The notes below the pieces were generated by a model. The model did no database searches, had not been told where the DNA came from, and worked only from the letters and a program-made list of their open reading frames with translations. From contig JADDOH010023132.1 of NCBI GenBank assembly GCA_016648135.1, positions 1-64,000 of the forward strand: DNA of 64,000 nucleotides, in the 5' to 3' direction. Shown piece after piece: positions 1-12,184 of the stretch; within the stretch, counting starts at the first letter, position 1, and each line of letters starts with the position of its first letter. The stretch comes from Agrypnia vestita. Taxonomy: Eukaryota > Arthropoda > Insecta > Trichoptera > Phryganeidae. A program made the position numbers and the translations under genes.

Positions 1-53
1 AACTTCAAAATACTATCAAAAGTTAACAAAGAAGGAATACATTGAATGATATA

Positions 54-1767
54 CAGTAAAAGCTCTTTAATACGAAATTCAGGGGACCGAAATTCAACAA
101 AAAAATTCGAATTTCGAATTAGGGAAGTAGAATTAGTAGGAAGTTTTTAAACCATCAACACACTTTCTAAACATTTCCAAGTGTACAAACAAATGCATTT
201 TTTAACATGTGTTTTTAAACACATTTATTTGGCCAATATTGCATTCATTTTTGTCAGTTGTTTCAATAAAATTAAAATAATTTACTTTGATATGTGATCT
301 TGAGACATCAATTCAATTTTAAAACAGAAAAAATGGAAACAGCAAATATTGTACATCACTTCACTGCGCTTTTCAATTTTGGCGCGATTTTTTAGAATTG
401 TTGAAACAGTCGAATTGGCGATACCATATATTACGCAATCTTGCCCTTATTTCTTAATTTTTCTGTCCACGTCTTTAATCAAATCCATTTTCATAGAAAT
501 AGTTAAAGTTTTGTACGCGCTGCGAACTGACGCCATTTTAATTTGAAATAAAATAAAATAAAATGCGAAAATAACCAAAATCTAACACGTGAACGTAATA
601 AAATGTCTAATATTCTTCACACTTATCAAATAACAAAAAATATATTAAAATCGTAAATGAAGAGACTAAAATATCGAAAGTTTTCACGGAAATCACAGAT
701 AAAAGCACAAAAAAAGTCAATGACATAATGTTTTCACGCGATATATTTTCAATCTTAATAAAACACAAAGATGTAACAATTTAAAACTCCAAAACTGGCG
801 ACAAAACTTCAACTAATCTCGTCTTTTGGCGGGATATCATAAAACAACAGTCATAAGGATGCGCGCGCACTAGCGTTTTTTCACCGCACGGCGAAAAAAC
901 CTGCGACATTTTGACGCGCGGCGAAAACAGTAGGCACGCGCACTACGGCATAATGCCCCTGATCATTTACGGGCAGTTCTTTAAAATATTTGGTGAACTT
1001 AACGAAAAATTCTTACAATATTATCGAATGAATAAAGAATGTTTTTATGAACTTTTAAAAATAGTTGGACCTTCTATCACATATAAAAATACTCCATTCA
1101 GAAATGTTTAATGTTTCTATCACTACATTCTTTTGAAGTGATATCATACAATGGTGGTCTTCTTTCAACTTTCGTAATTAGCATTTCAATATTAAAATCT
1201 TCATCTAGATCAGCAGAATTATTGCTTGTAGCCCATTGTTCTTTCACATAAAATATATGGTATAGCGAAACAGCGCATAGCGCGCGCGGTCATGACTTTA
1301 AAAAGATGTGTTTTTTTGCCGCTGACCGCCGCGCCGCAAGAGAGTTGTAACATTTCACAGATTTTTCGCCGCTGCGTTATTTTGCCGCTAAGTGCGCGCA
1401 CTACGATTCAAAAGCCTTTGTTACAACACTGCGGTGCGACATTATGCCGCAGCGTTTTTTCGCTGCGTGGCGAAAATTTTATTACTGTCATATAGATGAT
1501 CAAAGGCCTGTGAGCGGTCATTTCCGTCAGCGCAGGTATAAAAACACTAGCAAATAGTGAGAAAATGTTAACATTTACACAAATGACTTTTGTGTCAAAT
1601 TTCATAATTTTGTCTGAAATTTTTTTCGTATTTGGAATTAGCCATTTTTTCGAATTATAGGAAGCATTTTGTATGAAAATTTATTTGAGGGGGATAAAAT
1701 ATCATTAAATTTTTCGAATTATAGCGAATTTCGAATTATAGTTGTTTGTATTAACGAGCTTTTAGTG
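54..1767. mobile_element. pogo/Tigger-like DNA element carrying internal insertions
   Basis: The left end reads CAGTAAAAGCTC and the right end, read on the other strand, CACTAAAAGCTCG. Each is flanked by TA (52-53 and 1768-1769), the target duplication expected of the pogo/Tc1/mariner group. Subterminal DNA on both sides is rich in the words AATTCGAA and TTCGAATT. No pogo transposase is readable, so this is a non-autonomous or decayed copy. Its centre holds an unrelated GC-rich block with a Harbinger-like fragment. The superfamily is inferred from the termini and the TA duplication. Confidence 0.6.
859..1480 (+). mobile_element. PIF/Harbinger-like remnant nested in the pogo-like element
   Basis: The block is flanked by GC-rich sequence in opposite orientation, built from GCGCGCACTA and CGGCGAAAAAAC on the left and matching inverted words on the right (around 1400-1480). 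A short plus-strand frame at 911-1111 contains YRMNKECFYELLKIVGPSI, which resembles the N-terminal region of HARBI1-like DDE transposases. It then stops, and no catalytic region is left. It is a dead, internally deleted copy. The exact ends and target duplication were not resolved. Confidence 0.5.
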
Positions 1768-2099
1768 TAACAGTTAATTGACCATAAAAAGTCCATTTGT
1801 ATAACTTTAGAATGTTAAATTTTAAATCATATTGAAATTGAAAAAACAGCAGGAAATTCACAAGTAACCAGCAGGGAAGAGATTGACTTCACTTGAATTG
1901 TTACAAATTGATTACAATGCAAAATCCTTTATAATTATTGTCACTGTAAGACAATACTGGGTTTTAATAATCGAATTGGAATTCCCATTGTTATCACTGA
2001 CTTGCTACACCGATAAGCCAGAAACCGTTATTCAAATTACAGATGCTAATTATAAAACCTAGTCATAAATTTTTCTAAATTATTGTATAAACTGTTGTA

Positions 2100-3000
2100 C
2101 GAGGGGGTACCCAAAAGAAACCGAACTGATGTTGTGGTGGGTCGAAGTCTTGTAGTACCGCGTTCTGATGCTAGGGGGCGTGTAGAGCCACCATTCCCGA
2201 GTCAGTAAGCCAAACGTCATCACGTTTGGCTTACTGTTTACCGTTCGGTTTGGGTGAATTTTTTAGTGACAGTTGTTTTGTGTGCTCATCGTTTTTGCAA
2301 TGGTTGATTATCGTGAATGGCGCGCGGCCGTAAAGTTTTGCTTCTTGCTCGGAAAAACTGGCACAGAAACTCTTGAAATGTTAAAAACGGCCTATAAGGA
2401 TGATGCTATTGGGAAAACTCAAGTGTTTGAATGGTTTTCCCGTTTCAAAAACGGTGAAATGTCCATGAGCCGAACCGATGAAAATGTTCGCGAAATCATC
2501 GTGGAAGATCGACAACGCAGAATTGAAGAAATTGTGGAGCTGTCTGAAGTGCCTTGGAGTAGCGTTCAGCGAATTTTAACAGAAGATTTTAGGATGACAA
2601 GGGTGTCTGCCAAATTCGTGCCTCAACTGCTGACTGCTGAACAAAAACAAGGTCGCGTGGAAGCATGCTTTGCTTTGAAAGAAGAATTCCAAAATGATCT
2701 AAATTTTTTTCCAAGGTCATCACAGGTGACGAATCGTGGTTTTTATTTCTCCGAATGAAAAGAGACATGAAAGGAAAGCGTTTTGCCTACATTATTGAAG
2801 TGAAGAAAAAAACGATGGAGGCGCTGTCGGGTAACACAGAAGACAAATTTAAAAAATGTTTTGAGTAATGGAATAAAATATTGGACAAGTGTATTAGTGC
2901 CGGTGGAGAGTACTTTGAAGGGGATTGAAGGTTTTTTGTTTAAAAATTAAATATATAAATTTTAAAAAAAATAGTTTGGTTTCTTTTGGGTACCCCCTCG
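2100..3000 (+). mobile_element. mariner element, internally deleted
   Basis: Inverted ends begin CGAGGGGGTACCCAAAAG on both sides and are flanked by TA (2098-2099 and 3001-3002). The element is 901 bp, against about 1.3 kb for an intact mariner. It contains a truncated transposase frame. Because the termini differ from those at 8.2, 34.8 and 38.8 kb, it belongs to a separate mariner lineage. Confidence 0.9.
2300..2926 (+). pseudogene. mariner transposase, deleted and frameshifted
   Basis: The frame starting MVDYREWRAAVKFCF covers the N-terminal helix-turn-helix half of a mariner transposase, including SRTDENV and a LTEDFRMTRVSAKFVPQLL-type linker. It ends at 2758. The matching sequence continues in another frame with GDESWF, the first catalytic aspartate motif. 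That motif is fused directly to the C-terminal LFLRMKRDMKGKRF and then CISAGGEYFEGD. The fusion shows that the stretch holding the second and third catalytic aspartates has been lost. The N-terminal domain has also lost the usual SGRPS-type segment. The product cannot be active. Confidence 0.85.
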
Positions 3001-3002
3001 TA

Positions 3003-3727
3003 CATAGTTGTAAAAGACATATTAACATAAACAGAAATGCAACCTCCTGTTATTGGAGCAAAATTTCAAAGCGTAAAGTTTTTACACAAGGCGGGGTTGC
3101 TCTGGCAACTATGTTGTGTTCAGCAATGTGGTACTGTAAAAACCTATTAACCCTGATGATTCATAACTTTGAAATACTTTTAGACCTTTTCGCCGTAAAA
3201 CAATACATTTTATGTTACATAATTTGTTTTTTTTTAACAATTTACAAAACACTAGCAATCGCACACACACGTGTAGGGTGTGCTATATGTATTTTGTGGT
3301 ATCTTGAGGAATCCCCTTTATCTGTACATATTATTTGGCGGGTGAATCCGATTGCCCAAATACGCCGATAGTTTTAGCTTGTGCTTATTACTTGTACTTG
3401 GAAGTTTATTAAATTATTATTCACTTTTTTAAATTCTCATTTAGTTTGATTTCTTTTTCAGATAACTGCTTGTGTTGTTAAATTTGTTTAATTATTTTTG
3501 AAAGAAGTTATTACTGATGTAGGTATTTTGATCATATTATTTCACATATTTATGGAAGATTGTATTCCTTATACAAGTGCCATAAATTGAGTTGGTCTGA
3601 GCTGGAAAAAATACTAAATCTAAAGTTAAAATCGAGTGAAGAAGCCATGAAATCAAAGATAACTTATTAACCTAAATAAATTTTCGATTACAGCCATCTA
3701 AATATTACAAATTGGATTTTTTTTTTT
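3003..3727. other. no recognisable gene
   Basis: AT-rich DNA. A 148-codon frame overlaps the mariner end and runs to 3371, but it is low-complexity, matches nothing I know and has no sign of coding constraint. Nothing else was seen. Confidence 0.5.
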
Positions 3728-4016
3728 CACAAGTGAGGAAAGCAAATACGTCAATATCGGGTACTTTGGAAATAGCGCTATCCTCACATTGGCATAATAA
3801 ATATTGTGCTCTCAAGATGTTTTTTTAAATATGCAAACACACACATTTTTTGTGAAATTCTCACTTTTTTCGCGGGTTTTACGATTTTTTGTGATTTTCG
3901 CAATCGTCACTATTCAAAATTCTTTTTGGTACCTTGAATTACAAATTAATAATGTTCAGCATAATTCAAAGTGTTTTTTTTAGTCCCTTGAATTTCAAAT
4001 GAACGAGGTTCTACCG
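3728..4016. mobile_element. pogo-like MITE remnant, right end only
   Basis: The right end, read inverted, starts CGGTAGAACCTCG and is followed by TA at 4017-4018. The body shares ordered words with the complete element at 62794-63270: a cacaagt...gtcaatatc segment, a gcataataaatat segment, and a ttttacgatttt...gtgaatttt segment. The left inverted end is missing or too diverged to see. Confidence 0.55.
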
Positions 4017-4781
4017 TATTCAGAATTTACAAAAATACTATTTTATTTCTCGCAACTTAAAATTTTTCCATTAGTACTATTGGTAAAAAGTAAAATAAAG
4101 GACCGGTAGAGTTGGGTTGGCAGAGAGAAAGATAGAAGGATATAAACATCAATGGTGATACACTCTGTTGTACTGGCTGTCGAATATTTTGTTCGATTAT
4201 TTTTGTGTTTATAACTCTTGTTAATTTTCAAACTTTTATTTTTACACTTTTAATTGTCATTTTATTAAAAAAAAAAATTACCCCTATCTTGTTCTATTTA
4301 TTTACTGCTAAAATTTAGAAGTAAGATTCTAATGCAAAACAAAGGATCTTATTTTGTTAAAAATACTTATGAGGTCTGAAAACATTTAAGGCAACTAAAA
4401 TGTCCAATATATTTCCTAAACTTATTTCAAATAAATCAGTATAATCTTTTATTCTCGTGATGTGAAATGCGTGATGTCATTTTATCGTCAACCTAAAATG
4501 AATACATATCAAACATGGTTGTAACATGTAATATACTGCAAGGGTGTGGGGTGAGTATATTGAAGAATTACTTTTTCATAAGCATATATTTAAAAAAAAA
4601 ATCTAAATAATATGATATATCTCGTTATATTCGTATCACAATTATTATCATATTATTCGGATTTTAATATTTAATTTTGATATTTTTTCATGCTTCAATG
4701 TACTTACTGCATGCACCTGTTATATTGATACATCATTTCAAGCTCCATTATTTAACCTAAAATTTCCATTTTTGTTTCTAG

Positions 4782-4935
4782 CGAGCGACCAGAGACCGTG
4801 GAATTGGAAAAAAATTCAAATACTTTGGTGGCAAGCAAGTTCAATCATAACGACAGATCAATTGTATCTCGAGCTTTTCTCATCAAGCCATTGCTGCAAA
4901 CAATAAAAATAAAGAATGACTTGTATAAAAGATAA
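4782..4935 (+). CDS. probable last coding exon of an unidentified gene
   Basis: A polypyrimidine-rich acceptor (TTTTTGTTTCTAG, ending at 4781) precedes an open frame that begins at the second base and encodes 50 residues, including KFNHNDRSIVSRAFLIKPLL, before TAA at 4933-4935. An AATAAA lies at about 4906-4912, inside the coding end. The composition (charged, few Leu/Phe runs) looks like real coding sequence rather than AT-rich noise. The position also fits: it would converge on the GCP2 3' end, 356 bp away. I do not recognise the protein family, and no upstream exon was found in the window. Confidence 0.4.
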
Positions 4936-5291
4936 AATATTTGTGAGTAACAAAATGGCATCTTCTCATAATGGTTTAAACTTTAAAAACTTGTGTTAAA
5001 TTTAAAAAAATACAATACTTTCAAACATGCATGGCAACAAATATTTGTTCAAATTCAGATATTAAAAATATTAAAGTGACTAAAAATTATTGGGCATCTT
5101 ATTGTACAACATATTGAGACATATTTTGAATATGTTTAGTGTAAAAATATAATTAAATTTAAGTGAATAATAAAAAAGTGTTATTTATAACAGTATCATA
5201 AAATCTTGTTAAAAATTTTCATGCAAAATGAGACTCATAAAATGGCATTAAATATTATTTACGCGAAATGACATGTAAAAATTTGTGATAT

Positions 5292-5385
5292 TTATTTGGA
5301 AGCATCACGATCCTGAGATTGACGCATTGAGTTTTCCATGCAGAGGCGGTCGAGTTGTTCAGAATAAAAAGTGTTGAAGTTTAAT
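5292..5385 (-). CDS. Grip84: GCP2 last coding exon (C-terminus and stop)
   Basis: The acceptor TTTTTCAG precedes 5385. The exon completes a split Arg codon and encodes LNFNTFYSEQLDRLCMEN and twelve more residues before TAA at 5294-5292. The segment matches the very C-terminal motif of gamma-tubulin complex component 2 (human LDFNGFYTERLERL, from memory). It fits the preceding exon in phase 2. A TTTATT (AATAAA on the minus strand) overlaps the stop region and is a possible polyadenylation signal. Confidence 0.85.
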
Positions 5386-5502
5386 CTGAAAAATAAATAA
5401 AATTAATATTAATGAAACAATTAATAAAAAAAGATTTCTTCATTAGTTTACTTTAAAGCTACTTCCTACTAAGCTACTATACATGAATAATTACACTTTT
5501 AT

Positions 5503-5690
5503 TAAAGAAAACACATTATTATTGTGAAGAAGCAATTTCAGAACAAAGTTTTGTGAAATATTAAACAAATTTTTATTTCAATTAGAAAAGACATACCTAC
5601 AGAAATATCAAATTAACAAAAAAATATTTTAGTTGCTACCGGGATTCGAACTAACGGACCTTCATTCTATCCCCGGATAGATTATTGTGA
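5503..5690 (-). repeat. tRNA-like SINE, family 2 copy
   Basis: On the minus strand it starts near a GGATAGAATG word, has a B-box-like GTTCGAATCCCGGTAG, and runs about 190 bp to a TGTGTTTTCTTTAAT tail. A second copy at about 24325-24507 (plus strand) shares the same order of words throughout. It lies in the last GCP2 intron but one boundary region, just upstream of exon 5385-5292. The A box is not clear, so calling it SINE-like rather than SINE is safer. Confidence 0.55.
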
Positions 5691-6006
5691 TGAAAATGAT
5701 GGCTTTAATTTAATACTTGAACTCTTTGGATGAATCAATTGGTAGATGTGTGTGAAACAAACTGATGCCTACCAACTTTTAAAATGATATTAGTACTTAT
5801 TTTATACAATATTCATCAAAAACTTGTATATATATATATAAAGGTTTCATTTAAAATTGCAAAAGTAGTAAATGTATACTAGTTAAGTAATTACATAGGC
5901 ATAAATAAATACATTTTTTCTCATTTTTGGGTGTTGGGAGTAACAATCGCCAAAATAACAATCTTGTTATTTTCAAAATATGGTCAATTGCGCAATATTT
6001 GCTTAC

Positions 6007-6197
6007 CTATACATGATATTGACAAGTTTTTTCGTATTGTTGTCTTTTGCCATATCATTGATCATGTTTAACAGGCTGAGCAGAGCGGCAGTGAAGCAGA
6101 GATCGTAGCGGGTGATGCTTTGTTCAAAGGAGTCTCCAGGTCCGGTGTTACTGTCTGTAGATTTAATCATGGCAGAGTCTCCCGTCACATCATGGCC
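6007..6197 (-). CDS. Grip84: GCP2 penultimate exon in the window
   Basis: The acceptor is TTCTAG before 6197 and the donor AG|GTAAGC after 6007. The 191-nt exon encodes 63 codons plus two bases. It includes DSFEQSITRYDLCFTAALLS and ends in KLVNIMYR. This corresponds to the C-terminal helices of the GCP/Spc97-Spc98 domain that pack against gamma-tubulin. The N-terminal part of the exon (rich in Gly, Ser, Thr and Asp) matches a variable insert of the family. It begins in phase 0 and ends in phase 2, fitting both neighbours. Confidence 0.85.
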
Positions 6198-6881
6198 CTA
6201 GAACGTATATGATACTTGTGTAGAATTAGAATATGACCAATCATTTTGAGTTGAATGCGTGGTGCGGCTATTTTACTATAGGTCAAATTTTTTAATACGA
6301 TCAAAAATATTTAATGTATGTATCAATAATATATAAATATTAACAGTCAATATTCTTGAGTAAATGAAACAGATGGATGATGCGGACCATATGAGACCAC
6401 CAATGGTGCTACAACTACCAATTAATTTGAATCTTTGGGGACTCTTTATTTCGAATTTTAACTGTTTACTTTTTATTTTATTTAAAAATAAAATTAAAAG
6501 AAAACAAACAGCGTCCTTGGAATATTTTATTTATTAAAAAAAAAAAACGAAGTCAAATTACTTTATTACATCAATGTACAGCAATCATTGCGAGGTACAA
6601 AATATTTTTGCAAATCATTTCATCACAAATGTCTATCAAATTATTCGTGCCAACAAATTCGTCAACAGGCTACAGTGATAACTTTTTTTTGTAAATTTAC
6701 CGTTATCTACTCTTAACATGCATATTTCATGTTAAGGTACTAATATAATATATAAAACAACTTATTCTTTTCACATGCTTCGTTGAGTGAGAAAGAAGTG
6801 AGAAAAGTGTCATAAGAGTATAAATAAAAAGAAAAAAAAGGTATAATAATACTACAATGCTAATCATGAAATTGATAAATA

Positions 6882-7058
6882 AAGAGTAGCCTGTTGGTCT
6901 TGTGGTTAGGACTCTCACCTCGTGACCCAAAGGTAGCGGGTTCGGATCTCACTCCAGACCAGCAAGTTAGTCTTATTTTCATAGCACAAGCGTTTAGCTT
7001 AGTTTGAAAATAGTGAGAATATTGATGTGACACGTAGTCCATGTTTGCATCTCTATTT
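6882..7058 (+). repeat. tRNA-derived SINE, family 1 copy a
   Basis: The head resembles a tRNA gene, with an A-box-like TAGCCTGTTGG and a B-box GGGTTCGGATC. A non-tRNA body follows (TTTTCATAGCACAAG, then TTTGAAAATAGTGAGAAT) and ends in GCATCTCTATTTAAA. Copies at 26563-26745 and 54840-55030 share the same order. The 3' end word occurs again at about 7210-7225, next to an A-run. Confidence 0.75.
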
Positions 7059-8305
7059 AAATATTGTGTCATTTTAATAAGAAGTTCATTTTCAAAATAT
7101 ATGGAACCTGATGAATAAATTTGAATATGACATCTGTTATCCAAAAATGTGATAAAAAACGCAAGAGAACATATGAGAAAAAATGGTGAAATTTGCTCAC
7201 TTTGCAAGACTGCATCTCTATTTAAAAAAAAAAGTACAAATAAATTTTTAGCAAAGTGCAAATCAACGTCTGCACAGGCGTTTATAAGTAGCCTTTAGAG
7301 AATTTTATAGATTGCTACTGTCATATCCGAATGAGCGGCGAATTCAGACAGTGCACGCTTACTTTTGTCCTTGATCCTAGATGTCTTTCATTTTATTATT
7401 ACTAAACATGTTTTCAGGGTGGAAACTGATAATTATGCTTATTTGCAGCATCAAGAACACCAAAGACCAACACCTGAAGAATAAAATGTTAAGTTAAATG
7501 ATTTGGAGATCGCCCTATTTAAAAAAATGTAATATTCCAAATTAATAAAAACAAAAGGTATTATGACCACGTATAGTGCAGTGTGCATAAAACAAGCACA
7601 TATTTCATATTATAAGTGTAGGTAATCACAAAACAAGAAGAAAATTCCCATGATATATATAAAAGTGTAAGTAATTATTTGAAAAATAAAAATCTTGCAT
7701 TTTTTCCATGGGTGTGTTTTTAGCAAGTTCGTCTATTATTAAGTTTACACACTTTTTGTAAGTTCGTCTTCAGCTCAGTCAGTTCAGTTCAGTCAGTTGA
7801 AATGACGTACTTTGTGTTGTTGATTTTGCAGATTCTATCATCTGACCATTTTTTGTTTTTCCTTTTACCTTCATATTTGAAAAGGTGTAGAATTACCAAA
7901 AAAAAAATCAGTTACGCTGTAAGAATTTCATTTAAAAATCTGCCATCACGTAAAATATTTGCAATGTTTAGATAAATGAGTTGACTCGAGAGTTGGTAAA
8001 TAAACTACAGTATCCCTGGTCCACAGTACAAAGGTGTGAAATAATTGGCAACATCTATAGAGTCTAAGAGAAGATATTTGGGTATCGGTTACAATCTAAT
8101 ATGCTGGTGCCGAAAAATGCATCTCCATTTGTAAAATTATATGTAACTTTTATAATAGCCAGGAGAGAACTAAGAATGTGGAGGGTAAATTTCTTTGCGG
8201 CATTGAAAATCTTGTCACAAAATGAATATTTTAGGTGCGGAACTAAGTTTCTGGGGGTTTTTTATCAGTAAAAAATTGGAAATTTTAAAATACGAAATTT
8301 TTTTA

Positions 8306-9300
8306 TTCAAAATACCGCCATACACATTTTTGCCATCTCTCTGGTAATACATGAATGTCGCGCCGATAAAATGATGCATCTTTGGACCGAAACCATTTAT
8401 CCAACCAATTTTGCACTTCTTCAAAGTTGGCCAGGTCTAGCCCAGCTAAGCCACGGGCCATCGACTGGAACAAGAGATAATCGGAAGAAGCCTGGTACGG
8501 CGAGTACGGTGGATGCGATAAAAGATCACATTTAGAGTTTGATGGTATCCTGGACGACGAAAGTGCAATGGAACGGAGTGTTGTGATGTTGCAATATATA
8601 TTCTGGCCGTTTTTCAAGCAATGCATGATTAAAATTTAATAGTTGTTGTCGGTTGCGATGCCCATTGACAGTTTACTTGGTTTCAGCAGCTCATAATACA
8701 CAGTTCCTTTTTGGTTCCACCAAACGCAAAGCATTGTTTTCTTTCTGAAGCGATTTGACCGTGCTGTCGAAGTTAATGCTTCGCCAGGTGAAACTCAAGA
8801 TTTTTAGCATTTGGGATTCTCGAATCTTCTATTTCTGATCCACTTTTAATAGCCAGTAATAATTTGATGCAGAAAACTCTTCCTTTTATGCCTCAAAAGT
8901 TAAATTTCAGAAGTGACTCATCGATTTTCTATGTGTCTCTCAATCAACTCATGCGGCATTCATTTTTCCTTCCATTTGAACTTTTCCCATGGCATGTAAG
9001 CATTCGGAAATAACTTTTTGAGTCATGTTTGATGCCTCCGCAAGTTTAACTTGTGTTTGCGTGTCATCTTCATCCGATAACACTTTCAGATCAGCATCCT
9101 CAATTGTTTTTGGTCTTCCGGAGCACATCTTGTCTTCAGTGTCGTAATCACCAGCTTTGATTTGTTTAAACCAATCTTCACAGGAAATTTTTGATGGTGC
9201 GTGTTCGCCGTAGACCTCAGCAAGCGAACAACGTACTTCAGGTGCATTTTTTTAAAGTTAAAGCAGAAAAGCAAAACTTCCCGCAAATGCCATTTATTTG
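8306..9300 (-). pseudogene. mauritiana-type mariner transposase pseudogene
   Basis: Reading through several frame changes on the minus strand gives, in order: a LREVLLFCFNFKK N-terminus, a YGEHAPSKISCEDWF-like segment, EDADLKVLSDEDDTQTQ, a KKTMLCVWWNQKGTVYYELL core, and the C-terminal HPPYSPYQASSDYLLFQSM, FYRRDIHVLPERWQKCV and YFE. These are the landmarks of Mos1-like mariner transposases. Stops and frameshifts interrupt the middle. The usual PDLAPSD motif around the third catalytic aspartate reads PYQASSD. Confidence 0.8.
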
Positions 9301-9389
9301 GCAAAAAACTCGACACCTTTGTTGTTAAAAACAATATATTTGACTTCTTGGGTAAACACTTTACTACTACATACCGCCTACATTCCACT

Positions 9390-9545
9390 CGCCCCCCCCC
9401 CCTTATTAATTTTAAGTCTACATATGTTCTTTAATTTCAGTATACTGGTTATCCTCCTGAGGAAGGGAACTTTGTTTCCGTAACATGTAGAGGTGTGAAT
9501 AAAAATATTTCAGTGGTGTTCACAAAGTTGTTTTTATTTAATTTA
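9390..9545 (+). repeat. probable retroelement 3' fragment inside the mariner
   Basis: A segment reading CCTGAGGAAGGGAACTTTG, followed by AGGTGTGAATAAAAATATTT and a T/A-rich tail, lies between the mariner coding region and its right end. Words of this kind (CCTGAnGAaGGGaaC...) are common at the 3' ends of several insect retroelements. The class cannot be settled from this fragment. Confidence 0.3.
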
Positions 9546-10043
9546 ATTATCAATATATTTGAATTGTGATATGTGTAGGTAACGACGGATTATTGTTGAC
9601 AGATGTTTAATCTATAAAACAAACATAACTTCTGACATGTACGTCGACTACACATGCCGCTAGATCACTGCGTGAACCCCGGAAACTTAGTTTCGCACCT
9701 AATATTATACAAGTCAGTGAATTTCGATACTCATAAATGTTAAAGTTCAAACTTAAACACTAAAGACATACATGTAAAAGTAAGTATGAACATATGTGGG
9801 CCACCAGAATATATTAAAAAATGTATATAGAACAGAATACTCACCAAAGTATTGTACACAAGAAGCAAGCACAATAACAAATAAAATACATAAAAAAATA
9901 ATCTAAATTGAATAATGCACATGAAAATAATACAAAAAGAAAGACATATGATGCCTAAGAAAAATGCACATACACAATAAAACAAAGCAGTGAACTGAGA
10001 TGGACAGCTTACTATTTTTTTACACATTTATGAAATTGTATAC

Positions 10044-10121
10044 CTCTAAGGATTCTGTAGCTTCGTAGGCCGAACCGATCATACCGGTCAATTCTGCGTC
10101 CACAAAATATTTCCTCATTTC
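10044..10121 (-). CDS. Grip84: GCP2 internal exon (26 codons)
   Basis: The exon encodes EMRKYFVDAELTGMIGSAYE and six more residues, in phase 0 at both ends. The donor GAG|GTATAC is good. The acceptor CTAAAG is less usual, but it is the only AG downstream of the pyrimidine-rich stretch that keeps the frame. The preceding exon ends FFQ, and the join is consistent with the family (human TQSMKLDGEL, from memory). This short linker is poorly conserved, so the call rests mainly on phase and position. Confidence 0.75.
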
Positions 10122-11513
10122 CTTTAGATTTTCAGTGAGCGGCATAATAGAATAACAATATATAATGAGAGATAGATAATTATAATGGTTGCTTACGTAT
10201 TTTATAGTTGATTAACAAAATATATTACGTCCTTGGAATAATAGAAATACCCTTATCAGCTACCATTCTCACAAAAATAAATAATTTAAAATATAAGATT
10301 AATAAAGCTCTAAATATTTATTGTTTACTGACATTTGTATCACCATTTGCTTCATCATTAACGCTAATTTTAATGAAACGTGATATATGAATCTCAGAAA
10401 TTATAGAATCAACTAATGTTTATTTTAATTTTCTCCAATTCAATTTTATTATTGTAAAGATATGGCCATGTTGAAAACACCTTGAAGTTACTAAAAGAAA
10501 ATTGATAGAAATGTGAAACAGGAACGATTAATAGTGAATGTTTGTAAATAATGTAATAATTATTATATTATTTTATTCATGTAGTTATTGTATCGCTAAT
10601 AATTATTTATTTGGTCACAACATAAGGGATGTTAAAAAATGCCTATAAATTTTATTTATTCAATGATTGCTGGATTTGGCTACTAAATTTTGCAATTCAA
10701 CATTAGACTAAAAGAGCATACCCATTGTCCAACTAGTAATAATTTTTTGAATTCGCGAACCACATCATGGATAATAATGATTCATTTCATTAAACTTCTC
10801 CATCCTATCGCGCACAAAGGTAATAAAATGAATAATTTTGAATGTTCAAAAATTAAAATAAATTTGAATTCGGGCATTATTTGGTTAACAATATTACATT
10901 CACCAACTCTTCTCCTCTCCTCTCAATATTACCGTTACAACCATCTTTACACTGGTTACTCCAGCTCCTTTTGTCAGTACCAAATCGATACATAATTTAT
11001 ATTTTCAGCTAATCCATGTAATTTTTTTCTATATTTGAATGTATTTAATACTTCACTTGTCAATGAGAGATTTTGATACTCTCAAAACTCGAGAAGTAAA
11101 ATATAAAAAAATAATTAAGCTCATGTAGAGATAACACAGTTTATATTTTTCATCCAATTTAATGGTTATTTATTGTACATACAAAACAGTAGAAAATGGG
11201 CTTGATAACTGGAGAAATATTTTATGGTACATAACATTGAAAATTTAATGATACTTACACCAATAATAAATTTAAAAATTTAATTTTTTTCACAATAGGC
11301 AACAGTAAAAATATTATCATTTTTAATAAAAATTCTCATTATTTGAGAATGTCATGTGCTGTTACTATGATAAATCGACAAGACTAGTTTTATTATTTTG
11401 TAGTGCTGTTTACTATTTACAAAAGGTACATTGAAAATATTTGAAATATGCATGCTTTTCAATGTCTTCTAGAAAAGTAAATGTAATAATAATATGATTT
11501 TAATTGAGTTTAC

Positions 11514-11657
11514 CTGGAAGAACTGGCAGAACTGAACACAAACTTGGCACAGCTTTGTGAGGGTTTTCAGCAGGGGAGGGCTGGTCAGCATACAATCCTC
11601 CAGGCACGCCTCCAGGAAGTCTCCGTGCTTCTCCAGAACCTCATCAACATTGGTCAC
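11514..11657 (-). CDS. Grip84: GCP2 internal exon (48 codons)
   Basis: The acceptor TTCCAG precedes 11657 and the donor CCAG|GTAAAC follows 11514. The exon encodes VTNVDEVLEKHGDFLEACLE, DCMLTSPPLLKTLTKL and a VCVQFCQFFQ end. This is one of the most recognisable parts of GCP2 in the C-terminal gamma-tubulin-binding domain (human NIDDVLGHHTGFLDTCL, from memory). It is 144 nt long, in phase 0 at both ends. It lies just downstream of the 43.6-kb intron that hosts painless. Confidence 0.93.
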
Positions 11658-12184
11658 CTGGAATATTGTTTTTAGATAAGTATAAACATTTTTTGAAAAT
11701 TTTATCTCTATTCTAGACAGTTTTTGGATTGTTGTAAACCAAGGTAATTTCTAATTTTTAGGGGTGTACATAGATGCGAGACAGATTATAAGTAGAAAAT
11801 CTCTTTTACAGTTGTGTCCATTTTTTAACACATGAAATGATAAATCAATTAAAACCAATTGTTGTACACTAGCTGTAAACCGATGAAAAATAACACAACA
11901 ATTCTAACAATTGTAGAATTTTGAAGCTGAAAATTCATGAGTAGACAACCACTTATTTTTATTAAATTGACTTTATTCGCTTAAACCCAAACCTAATTTC
12001 AGATTAACTTACAAACTAATTTCATTAATTTAAAACATAAAGTATATTTACAGTAACAACTCTTTAAAGATGAAATTTTTGGTGAATGTGCGTTGCTGAA
12101 CGATGATTTGAGTATATTTAAATATTTTTTTCGTAAAATTAAACACGCTATTTTTAACGGATTGTAGCTAGTTATTATTATATT

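Larger units (their letters stand above)
8231..9702 (-). mobile_element. mauritiana-type mariner, decayed
   Basis: The inverted ends match: TTAGGTGCGGAACTAAG on the left and, read inverted, TTAGGTGCGAAACTAAG on the right. TA follows the right end. At 1472 bp it is longer than an intact element of this type. About 250 bp of foreign sequence appears to sit between the 5' end and the coding region (about 9385-9640, including a CCCCCCCCCC run). Its transposase is described separately. It lies in the GCP2 intron 10043-6198. Confidence 0.85.

Noticed and set aside
2925..3371. 148-codon plus-strand frame
   Set aside because: It starts inside the mariner right end and continues into AT-rich flanking DNA, so it cannot be an old gene.
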